A DNA stretch of 11,988 bases from Nocardioides sp. Its GTDB lineage: Bacteria; Actinomycetota; Actinomycetes; Propionibacteriales; Nocardioidaceae. Below the pieces are notes generated by a model that was given only the letters and a program-made list of their open reading frames with translations, ran no database searches and was not told where the DNA came from. A program made the translations under genes and the position numbers. Position 1 is the stretch's first letter. Every line of letters starts with the position of its first letter. The DNA lies in the NCBI GenBank assembly GCA_025965295.1, contig JAOPXF010000008.1, positions 1 to 11,988 on the forward strand. The letters are read 5' to 3'. Below are positions 1 to 5,060 of this stretch, in pieces.

Positions 1-299
1 GCGCCGGGCAGCAGGTGCGACTCGCAGAGGATCTGGAAGCCGTTGCAGATGCCGAGCACCGGGAGCCCCCCGCGCGCGGCCGCGACCACCTCGGTCATCA
101 CCGGTGCGAACCGGGAGATCGCCCCACAGCGCAGGTAGTCGCCGTACGAGAACCAGCCCGGCAGCACGACCGCGTCGACGCCCTTGAGGTCGTGGTCGCC
201 GTGCCAGAGGGCGACGGCCTCGTTGCCGCCGAAGCGGACCGCACGCTGGGCGTCGACGTCGTCGAGCGAGCCCGGGAAGGTGACGACCCCGACCTTCAC
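1..299 (-). CDS. purQ: Phosphoribosylformylglycinamidine synthase, glutaminase subunit PurQ (partial, C-terminus cut by window edge)
   Basis: Class I glutamine amidotransferase subunit of FGAM synthase. It hydrolyses glutamine and passes ammonia to PurL in step 4 of purine synthesis, with PurS bridging the two. The reverse strand from a GTG at 299 reads 99 residues with no stop to the window edge, so more than half of a roughly 220-230-residue protein is missing. It begins VKVGVVTFPGSLDD, has PGWFSYGDYLRCGAI at about residues 47-61, and has the nucleophile elbow GICNGFQ with the expected catalytic Cys at residue 85. The His/Glu of the triad lies outside the window. The GTG start overlaps the purS stop in a 4-base GTGA (296-299), implying translational coupling. 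Oddity: the family motif normally reads PGGFSYGDYLR, but here the second Gly is Trp49 (TGG at 153-155). Identity is certain; the substitution needs confirming. Confidence 0.93.
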   Translation of the reverse strand, partial: MKVGVVTFPGSLDDVDAQRAVRFGGNEAVALWHGDHDLKGVDAVVLPGWFSYGDYLRCGAISRFAPVMTEVVAAARGGLPVLGICNGFQILCESHLLPG

Positions 300-559
300 G
301 CGCGGGCCTCGATCGGCTGCTCGACGTGGATCGTGTAGTACTCGATGACCGGGTTGGACAGCAGCGTCTCGGCCATCTGGTGCACCTCGGCGAGCACCGC
401 CTCGGTCACCTCGCCGGCGAAGTCGAGCTCGAACCGCTTGCCCTGGCGGACATCGGTGACGCCCTGGAACCCGAGCCGCGGCAGGGCGCCGAGGACGGCC
501 TTGCCCTGTGGGTCGAGGATCTCGGGCTTGGGCATGACGTCGACGACGACTCGGGGCAC
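296..559 (-). CDS. purS: Phosphoribosylformylglycinamidine synthase subunit PurS
   Basis: Small subunit of the three-part FGAM synthase (PurS-PurQ-PurL), which carries no catalytic centre itself and holds the glutaminase against PurL. The product is 87 residues, the usual family size. It has the typical opening VVVDVMPKPEILDPQGKAV, a GFQGVTDVRQGKRFEL core and a C-terminal NPVIEYYTI strand. The GTG start at 559 is supported by AGGAG at 567-571 on the minus strand, 7 nt away. The stop overlaps the purQ start by 4 bases, so purS and purQ form a two-gene (or longer) operon running off the left edge, where purL would be expected from other actinobacteria (inference). The gene is divergent from the general-stress protein gene at 643. 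Confidence 0.96.
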   Translation of the reverse strand: MPRVVVDVMPKPEILDPQGKAVLGALPRLGFQGVTDVRQGKRFELDFAGEVTEAVLAEVHQMAETLLSNPVIEYYTIHVEQPIEARA

Positions 560-566
560 GGTCGGG

Positions 567-604
567 CTCCTGGGTGCGGGGGGCTGCTGCCGGGCTCAAG
601 TCTA
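567..604 (-). promoter_or_regulatory. Putative purSQ promoter -10 and Shine-Dalgarno
   Basis: On the minus strand, TAGACT (599-604) fits the actinobacterial -10 form TANNNT. It would start transcription near 592, giving a leader of about 33 nt that contains AGGAG (567-571), 7 nt before the purS GTG. No convincing -35 is visible. Unlike several other genes in this window, purS therefore appears to have a leader with a ribosome binding site. The -10 call is pattern-based only. Confidence 0.4.
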
Positions 605-630
605 GGGGGTCGCAGTTCGGTGTTCTCCGG

Positions 631-642
631 CACACTGGGGGC
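631..642 (+). promoter_or_regulatory. Putative leaderless-type -10 element of the general-stress gene
   Basis: CACACT (631-636) is followed by the 6-nt GGGGGC and then ATG at 643. A -10 hexamer this close places the transcription start at or next to the A of the start codon. The same layout recurs before five other genes in the window, which strengthens an otherwise weak hexamer. No clear -35 is seen. Confidence 0.45.
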
Positions 643-1146
643 ATGAGCATGCCCTTCGGAACACCCGGTGCCTCACCCCTCAAGCTCGAGTTCCCCCAGT
701 CGCTGGCGGTGTACGACGACTACGCGGCCGCCCAGAAGACCGTGGACTACCTCTCCGACAACAAGTTCCCCGTCGAGCAGCTGATGATCGTCGGCACCGA
801 CCTCAAGCGGGTCGAGCGGATCACCGGCCGGCTCACGACCGGACGCGTCGCCCTCGGTGGCGTGCTGTCCGGCCTGTGGCTCGGGCTCTTCGTCGGGCTG
901 GTCTTCTCGATCTTCACCGACAACAACGCCCTCGCCACGATCGTCTCGACGATGCTGTTCGGTGCCGTCTTCGGGGTCATCTGGGCACTGGTCGGCTACG
1001 CCGCCACCCGCGGCCAGCGGGACTTCTCGTCGGTCACGTCGGTGGTCGCGACCCGCTACGAGGTGCTCGTCGAGCACAAGGTCGCGGCCCAGGCCCGGGA
1101 GCTGCTCGCCGGCCTTCCCGGGGCGCTGCCGAACCCGTTCACCTGA
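643..1146 (+). CDS. General stress protein 17M/YflT-like membrane protein
   Basis: A 167-residue protein of the actinobacterial family usually named general stress protein, with a YflT/GSP17M-like N-terminal domain. The cytoplasmic N-terminal part (about 15-65) has the family pattern LAVYDDYAAAQKTVDYLSDN followed by VEQLMIVGTDLKRVERITGR. Two glycine-rich hydrophobic segments follow, at about 69-91 and 96-121, with GxxxG-like packing (LGGVLSGLWLGLFVG; MLFGAVFGVIWALVG). A short C-terminal domain resembles a second ferredoxin-like strand set. ATG 643 is preferred over 649 and over an upstream in-frame ATG at 574 because the putative leaderless -10 sits 6 nt before it. The molecular function is unknown; the name comes from family membership, and homologues are sometimes mislabelled magnesium transporters. 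It is followed by hairpins and faces the acyl-CoA ligase gene. Confidence 0.85.
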   Translation: MSMPFGTPGASPLKLEFPQSLAVYDDYAAAQKTVDYLSDNKFPVEQLMIVGTDLKRVERITGRLTTGRVALGGVLSGLWLGLFVGLVFSIFTDNNALATIVSTMLFGAVFGVIWALVGYAATRGQRDFSSVTSVVATRYEVLVEHKVAAQARELLAGLPGALPNPFT

Positions 1147-1165
1147 TCGCCCTCAGAGGTCGGCG

Positions 1166-1183
1166 GGATCCGGGTCCGGATCC
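1166..1183 (+). terminator. Hairpin downstream of the general-stress gene
   Basis: GGATCCGG and CCGGATCC form a perfect 8-bp inverted repeat separated by gt, realistically a 7-bp stem with a 4-nt loop. It lies 19 nt after the stop at 1144-1146. There is no T-run, as is common for GC-rich actinobacterial terminators. Function is inferred from position. Confidence 0.45.
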
Positions 1184-1212
1184 GCGCCGGGCTCGGCGGT
1201 CCGGTTGCTTCA

Positions 1213-1246
1213 CCATGAGAAGTGGTCGAGCCCTCACTTCTCATGG
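1213..1246. terminator. Perfect 12-bp stem hairpin between convergent genes
   Basis: CCATGAGAAGTG (1213-1224) and CACTTCTCATGG (1235-1246) are exact reverse complements separated by a 10-nt loop. It lies between the convergent general-stress and acyl-CoA ligase genes, so it could stop transcription in both directions. Its base composition is less GC-rich than the flanks and it borders the tandem repeat at 1266, so it may instead be part of a repetitive element. Confidence 0.45.
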
Positions 1247-1265
1247 CGAATTCACCGTGTGATGT

Positions 1266-1336
1266 GACGCTTCACCTGCTTCACATGGTGAACCAGGAGG
1301 GGACGCTTCACCTGCTTAACATGGTGAACCAGGAGG
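1266..1336. repeat. Two-copy tandem repeat, 36-bp period
   Basis: A 35-base unit occurs at 1266-1300 and again at 1302-1336 with a single difference (c1282 versus a1318). Each unit holds TTCACC (1271-1276, 1307-1312) and its reverse complement GGTGAA (1287-1292, 1323-1328), so each can fold alone or pair with its neighbour. Two further TTCACC copies lie at 1209-1214 and 1251-1256. A plus-strand reading frame crosses the repeat (36 bp equals 12 codons), but it has no other coding signs. I regard this as a non-coding intergenic repeat. Confidence 0.7.
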
Positions 1337-1358
1337 CCCCGGGTCTCGACACGCGCCG

Positions 1359-1426
1359 TCGGGTCCGCTCACGCGGCCCCGGGCGCTTGCTCGACCACCA
1401 TCATCGGGTCCGCTGGCGCGGCCCCG
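1359..1426. repeat. Two 23-bp GC-rich repeats; the right copy is a likely acyl-CoA ligase terminator
   Basis: Copies at 1359-1381 and 1404-1426 share TCGGGTCCGCT and CGCGGCCCCG and differ only at two central bases (ca versus gg), with a 45-bp period. Each is an imperfect palindrome (GGG-CCGC against GCGG-CCC with one bulged base). The right copy begins immediately after the acyl-CoA ligase stop codon on the minus strand, so it may act as its terminator. The tract 1341-1400 also has an imperfect outer dyad (GGTCTCGACACGCGCC near 1342 and GGCGCTTGCTCGACC near 1382), resembling dispersed extragenic repeats that I recall from Nocardioides-type genomes. Confidence 0.55.
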
Positions 1427-1427
1427 A

Positions 1428-2987
1428 TCAGCTCAACTCCCTCTTGAGGATCTTCCCGGTGGCGGTCATCGGCAGCGACGGGACGATCTCGACCGAGCGG
1501 GGGTACTTGTAGGTGGCCATCTGCTCCTTGCCCCACGCCACCAGCTCGTCGGGGGTGACCGTGGCGCCGTCGTGGAGGATCACGAACGCCTTGATCTCCT
1601 CGCCGTGGCTCTCGTGGGGTACGCCGATCACCGCCGCCAGCGAGACGTCCTCGTGGGTGAGCAGGACCTCCTCGATCTCGCGCGGGTACACGTTGAAGCC
1701 ACCGCGGATGATCATGTCCTTGGACCGGTCGACGATGTAGTACCAGCCGTCCTCGTCGCGCCGGCCCAGGTCGCCGGACCGGAACCAGCCGTCCTGGATG
1801 GCCTCCGCCGTGGCCTCGGGGCGGTTGTAGTAGCCCTTCATGATGTTGTGGCCCTTGATGGCGATCTCACCGACCGCGTCCGGGCCGGACTCCTCGACCT
1901 CGTCCCAGCTGTCGGCCTGGAGCAGCTTCATCTCCACGCCGGGGATCGGGATGCCGATGGAGCCGGGCCGCACCTGCTCGCCGTGCGGCGAGAAGCTCGC
2001 GACCGGCGACGTCTCGGACAGGCCGTAGCCCTCGAGGATCGTGACGCCGAACTTCCGCTGGAAGTCCTTGTGCACCTCGACCGGCAGCGCCGCACCACCG
2101 GCCGCGGCGACGCGGAGGTTCGCGGCCAGCTTCTCCACGTCCGTCGAGTCGTCGAGGGCACCGAGCAGCCCCCAGTACATCGTCGGGACGCCCGCGAAGA
2201 ACGTGACCTCCTCCTGCGCCATCAGCCCGAGCGCGGCCTTCGCCTCGAAGCGCGGCAGCATCACGACCGTGCCGCCGAAGGCGAAGGCGCCGTTCTGGAT
2301 GACGGTCTGGCCGAACGAGTGGAACAGCGGCAGCACGCACAGGTAGGTGTCGGGGTGCTCGGCGTTCGCGCCGAAGAGGTCCGCGCCGGCGAGCGCGTTG
2401 TCGCGCATGTTGCGGTGCCGCAGCTCCGCCCCCTTGGGCTGCCCGGTCGTGCCGGAGGTGTAGAGAATGACGGCCGTGTCGTCCTCGTCGGTCTGCACCG
2501 TGTCGAAGGTCGGCGGCTGCGAGGCCACGGCCGACCCCAGCGTCTCGGTGCCCTCGATCGGGGACTCGGCGGACGGGTCGGCGGTGATGACGAAGAAGTG
2601 CTCGCAGCCCTCGGCGTCCTGGAAGCCGGCGTACCCCTCCTTGGCCATCGGGAGGTCCTCGGTCCCCTGGAAGCAGAAGTAGGCCTTCGCCTCGGCGTCG
2701 GCGAGGTGGTAGGCGACCTCGCGACCCTTGAGCAGCACGTTGAGCGGCACGACCGTGGCCCCGGCCTTGAGGATGCCGTAGTAGACGATCGTGAAGTAGG
2801 GCAGGTTCGGGCAGCTGAGCGCCACCTTGTCGCCCTTCTCGATCCCGCGGGAGACGAGGAGGTTGGCCACCTGGTTGGCCGCCGCGTTCACCTGGGCGTA
2901 GGTGAGCCTGGTGTCACCCAGCACGACCGCGTCGCGGTCGGGGTGCTGACGGGCGCTGTTCTCGAGCAGGGTCGACAGGTTGTACAC
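1428..2987 (-). CDS. Long-chain fatty-acid-CoA ligase (AMP-forming, FadD-like)
   Basis: A 519-residue class I adenylate-forming enzyme that activates a carboxylic acid with ATP and then transfers the acyl group to CoA. The motifs appear in order: the P-loop YTSGTTGQPKGAE (about 176-188), the adenine-binding YGLSETSP (321-328), GWFRSGDLG with the ribose-binding Asp407, the hinge YYIVDRSKDMIIRGGFNVYP (416-435), and TATGK with catalytic Lys512 close to the C-terminus. The length is normal for bacterial medium/long-chain ligases, and no signal peptide or membrane anchor is seen. The exact acyl substrate cannot be read from the sequence. The GTG start at 2987 has GGAGG (2994-2998) 6 nt upstream. 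It lies downstream of purC and the SRPBCC gene on the same strand, with a 59-nt gap that may hold its own promoter. Hairpin repeats follow the stop. Confidence 0.93.
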   Translation of the reverse strand: MYNLSTLLENSARQHPDRDAVVLGDTRLTYAQVNAAANQVANLLVSRGIEKGDKVALSCPNLPYFTIVYYGILKAGATVVPLNVLLKGREVAYHLADAEAKAYFCFQGTEDLPMAKEGYAGFQDAEGCEHFFVITADPSAESPIEGTETLGSAVASQPPTFDTVQTDEDDTAVILYTSGTTGQPKGAELRHRNMRDNALAGADLFGANAEHPDTYLCVLPLFHSFGQTVIQNGAFAFGGTVVMLPRFEAKAALGLMAQEEVTFFAGVPTMYWGLLGALDDSTDVEKLAANLRVAAAGGAALPVEVHKDFQRKFGVTILEGYGLSETSPVASFSPHGEQVRPGSIGIPIPGVEMKLLQADSWDEVEESGPDAVGEIAIKGHNIMKGYYNRPEATAEAIQDGWFRSGDLGRRDEDGWYYIVDRSKDMIIRGGFNVYPREIEEVLLTHEDVSLAAVIGVPHESHGEEIKAFVILHDGATVTPDELVAWGKEQMATYKYPRSVEIVPSLPMTATGKILKRELS

Positions 2988-2993
2988 GGGCGG

Positions 2994-3050
2994 CCTCCAG
3001 GGCGTCGGATGGTGACGACCAACCTACCCAGCGGTCGTGACGGGCGTCAC
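2994..3050 (-). promoter_or_regulatory. Putative promoter, dyad and Shine-Dalgarno of the acyl-CoA ligase gene
   Basis: On the minus strand GTGACG (3045-3050), an 18-nt spacer and TAGGTT (3021-3026) form a weak sigma70-like pair. GGAGG (2994-2998) is a good ribosome binding site 6 nt before the GTG. A short dyad ACGACC (3015-3020) and GGTCGT (3033-3038), separated by 12 nt, brackets the -10 and could be a repressor half-site pair. All of this is pattern inference; read-through from purC and the SRPBCC gene is an alternative. Confidence 0.35.
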
Positions 3051-3472
3051 CGGTCCGCCAGGATCCGCGCCGCGCGGCGCAGGTCGGGGTAGACGCCGAG
3101 CACGGCGACCCTGTCGACGACGAACGCCAGCGGTCGCATCGGGCCCGTACCGGTCACCCGGAACGTGGGCGAGACCAGGCATCCGGCGCCGTCGGGCACG
3201 AAGTCGAGGGTGAGGGTCGCATGGATGCCGTGCCAGCGGCCGACCTCGGTCCAGGTGTGCGGCCGCAGGAGCGCCGTGGTCTCCATCAGTGCCCGCAGCC
3301 CGGGTACCGTCACGTCGACCCACGTCTGGCCGACGCCAGCGAGGCCGGGACGGACGTCCTCCACGCGACGCAGGGAGCTCTGCCACTCCGCCCGGTGGTA
3401 GGGGTCCACGAGGTAGCCGAACGCCACGTCCGCCGGCACGTCGAAGCGGACGCCCCGGCGGGGCCGGGACAC
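3047..3472 (-). CDS. SRPBCC family (polyketide cyclase/START-like) protein
   Basis: A 141-residue protein with the layout of the SRPBCC helix-grip fold, which binds hydrophobic ligands in a deep cavity. The N-terminal part has the typical VPADVAFGYLVDPYHRAEWQ (about 12-31), where a domain of this kind places its first helices. A set of beta strands follows, including GVGQTWVDVTV and ATLTLDFVPDGAGCLVSPTF, and then a long C-terminal helix (about 112-141). No catalytic residues can be assigned, so the ligand is unknown. The GTG at 3472 begins only 2 nt after the purC stop, so the two are probably co-transcribed and translationally coupled. No separate ribosome binding site could fit except inside the end of purC. 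The link to purine synthesis is probably incidental. Confidence 0.8.
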   Translation of the reverse strand: MSRPRRGVRFDVPADVAFGYLVDPYHRAEWQSSLRRVEDVRPGLAGVGQTWVDVTVPGLRALMETTALLRPHTWTEVGRWHGIHATLTLDFVPDGAGCLVSPTFRVTGTGPMRPLAFVVDRVAVLGVYPDLRRAARILADR

Positions 3473-3474
3473 CG

Positions 3475-4371
3475 TCAGAACCGCTCGCCGGTGAGCAGCT
3501 CGTAGGCCTCGACGTAGCGCGAGCGGGTGCGCTCGACGACCGCCTCGGGCAGCGGCGGCGGCGCCACTCCGGACGCGCGGTCCCAGCCGGACTCCGGAGA
3601 GAGCAGCCAGTCGCGGACGATCTGCTTGTCGTACGACGGCTGGCTGCGACCGGGCGACCATTCGGCGGCCGGCCAGAAGCGCGAGGAGTCGGGGGTGAGC
3701 ACCTCGTCGGCGAGCACGGTCGTGCCGTCCGGCCGGGCACCGAACTCGAACTTCGTGTCCGCCAGGACGATGCCGCGCTCGCGCGCGATCTCCTCGGCAC
3801 GGGTGTAGACGAGCATCGTCAGCCGGCGCAGCTCGGCCGCGGACTCCTCGCCGACCTCGCGCACGACGGCGTCGTACGACACGTTCTCGTCGTGGTCGCC
3901 CAGCGCCGCCTTGGACGCGGGCGTGAAGATCGGCTCGGGCAGTCGGCTGCCGTCGACCAGGCCGTCGGGCAGCGCGATGCCGCACACGGCACCGGTGGCG
4001 GTGTAGTCGAGGAGACCCGACCCCGTGAGGTAGCCGCGGGCCACGCACTCGACGGGGAACATCGCGAGCTGCTCGCAGATCACGGCACGGCCGCGGACCG
4101 CGTCGGGGACATCGGTCGACAGGACGTGGTTGGGCACCAGCGCGGAGAGCCGGTCGAACCACCACAGCGACATCCGGGTCAGGATCTCGCCCTTGTCGGG
4201 GATGGCGGTGTCGAGGACGAAGTCGAACGCCGAGATCCGGTCGCTGGCCACCATCAGGAGCTGCCCGGCGTGCTCGCCGGACGTCAGCTCGTAGAGGTCG
4301 CGCACCTTGCCGGAGTGCAGGTGCCGGGCACCGTCGATCGAGGGGGCGTCGGGGATGTTCAGGTCGGCCAC
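3475..4371 (-). CDS. purC: Phosphoribosylaminoimidazole-succinocarboxamide synthase (SAICAR synthetase)
   Basis: Joins CAIR with aspartate, using ATP, to make SAICAR, the substrate of PurB encoded further right on the same strand. The 298-residue product matches the longer, roughly 300-residue actinobacterial/yeast-type form rather than the ~237-residue enteric form. Visible family motifs are HSGKVRDLYE (19-28), VASDRISAFDFVLDT (41-55), the signature VECVARGYLTGSG (107-119), LADTKFEFG (203-211) and EVLTPDSSRFW (223-233). The GTG start at 4371 follows a putative leaderless -10 (TAGTCT) by 7 nt, and I see no Shine-Dalgarno. The SRPBCC gene follows after 2 nt. Upstream lies a strong inverted repeat that probably ends the secreted-protein gene. 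Confidence 0.97.
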   Translation of the reverse strand: MADLNIPDAPSIDGARHLHSGKVRDLYELTSGEHAGQLLMVASDRISAFDFVLDTAIPDKGEILTRMSLWWFDRLSALVPNHVLSTDVPDAVRGRAVICEQLAMFPVECVARGYLTGSGLLDYTATGAVCGIALPDGLVDGSRLPEPIFTPASKAALGDHDENVSYDAVVREVGEESAAELRRLTMLVYTRAEEIARERGIVLADTKFEFGARPDGTTVLADEVLTPDSSRFWPAAEWSPGRSQPSYDKQIVRDWLLSPESGWDRASGVAPPPLPEAVVERTRSRYVEAYELLTGERF

Positions 4372-4384
4372 GGTGCCCAGACTA
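4372..4384 (-). promoter_or_regulatory. Putative leaderless-type -10 element of purC
   Basis: On the minus strand TAGTCT (4379-4384) is followed by GGGCACC and the GTG start at 4371. The hexamer fits TANNNT and the 7-nt gap would put the transcript start at the initiation codon. It matches the arrangement upstream of purB. No clear -35 is seen. Confidence 0.5.
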
Positions 4385-4401
4385 GGGCGCCGCGAGGAAC
4401 G

Positions 4402-4447
4402 CCGCGGACCGGTCCGGCAGTGTGCGCCCCCGGGGACCGGTCCGCGG
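4402..4447 (-). terminator. 14-bp inverted repeat after the secreted-protein gene
   Basis: CCGCGGACCGGTCC (4402-4415) and GGACCGGTCCGCGG (4434-4447) are perfect reverse complements with an 18-nt loop. They begin 5 nt beyond the stop codon of the upstream gene (4453-4455, minus strand), which makes a strong terminator candidate. Each arm also contains its own 10-bp palindrome GGACCGGTCC. The near arm ends 17 nt before the purC -10, so a regulatory role at purC is an alternative reading. Confidence 0.6.
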
Positions 4448-4452
4448 ACGGG

Positions 4453-5001
4453 TCAGCAGCCGCAGGTGTAGTAGAGGACGTCCCAGTGGCTGCCCTCGTC
4501 GGCGTAGATGTTGCCCGACGCCGACTGGTACTGGGCCGCGCCGTCACTGCGCAGGCCGATGTAGGTGTAGGTGTTGTGCACCCAGTTGGTCAGGCACGTG
4601 GTGCGCGAGAAGTCGAGCTTGTAGCCGGTGCTGTGGCTGTAGGTGCCGGTCGCGTGACCGGTCTCGGTGCCGCCGGTGATGTTGAGGCCGCAGCCGCTCG
4701 CGCTCTTGAGGGTCTTGGCGCCGTCGATGGTCGCCTGGCGGATCCCCTCGAAGGAGGTGCACGTCGAGTTGTTCCGGTCGGTGCAGCCGCCCGACGAGCT
4801 CCACGTGATACCCGCGGCGCTGAGCTGCGACGCCGCGCTGGCCTGGCTGACCGCGGAGGCGGCACCGGCGACGCCGATGCTGCCGACAACGGCCAGACCG
4901 AGCCCTGCGGCGGCGGTGCGGAGCCGCAGGCGCGGACGCCGCGAGACGGCGCGGTCGGTGGGGTGGACAGGGGTCAGGGTGGTTCCCGAGATGGATTCCA
5001 T
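4453..5001 (-). CDS. Secreted six-cysteine protein with M15/VanX-like zinc peptidase residue pattern
   Basis: A 182-residue exported protein. The N-terminus carries RRPRLRLR (21-28), then a hydrophobic stretch (about 29-50) ending AGAASA. Signal peptidase cleavage is likely after Ala50 or Ala56. The mature part, about 130 residues, has six cysteines (73, 81, 104, 136, 180, 182), suggesting three disulfides. The core reads TGHATGTYSHSTGYKLDF with His123-x6-Asp130, and later EGSHWD with Glu169-x2-His172. From family knowledge, M15/VanX-type DD-peptidases bind zinc with a His-x6-Asp pair and a distant His that lies three residues after the catalytic Glu; the spacings here are the same. I infer a small secreted peptidoglycan-active or related zinc hydrolase, without proof of activity. 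ATG 5001 has a weak AGGGA 6 nt upstream. A possible ECF-type promoter precedes it and a 14-bp hairpin follows it. Confidence 0.7.
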   Translation of the reverse strand: MESISGTTLTPVHPTDRAVSRRPRLRLRTAAAGLGLAVVGSIGVAGAASAVSQASAASQLSAAGITWSSSGGCTDRNNSTCTSFEGIRQATIDGAKTLKSASGCGLNITGGTETGHATGTYSHSTGYKLDFSRTTCLTNWVHNTYTYIGLRSDGAAQYQSASGNIYADEGSHWDVLYYTCGC

Positions 5002-5032
5002 ACAGGTTCCCTGCCCGATCGAGCGGGCCGCA

Positions 5033-5059
5033 AACATCCGCGTGGTCCGGAACGTTCCG
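5033..5059 (-). promoter_or_regulatory. 12-bp perfect palindrome and possible ECF-sigma promoter for the secreted protein
   Basis: CGGAACGTTCCG (5048-5059) is a perfect palindrome in the 59-nt gap upstream of the secreted-protein gene. Read on the minus strand it contains GGAAC (5054-5058), the usual -35 core of ECF sigma factors. GTT follows at 5033-5035 after 18 nt, a plausible ECF -10 core, giving a leader of about 25 nt. Either an ECF promoter or a dimeric regulator site is possible; neither is shown. Confidence 0.33.
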
Positions 5060-5060
5060 C

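Noticed and set aside
574..642. Upstream ATG for the general-stress protein
   Set aside because: The added 23 residues are Arg/Gly-rich, overlap the purS promoter region and place the putative -10 element inside the gene.
1222..1512. Plus-strand frame with a repeated 12-residue segment (TLHLLHMVNQEG)
   Set aside because: The repeat follows directly from the 36-bp DNA repeat; the frame runs into the antisense of the acyl-CoA ligase and lacks a ribosome binding site.
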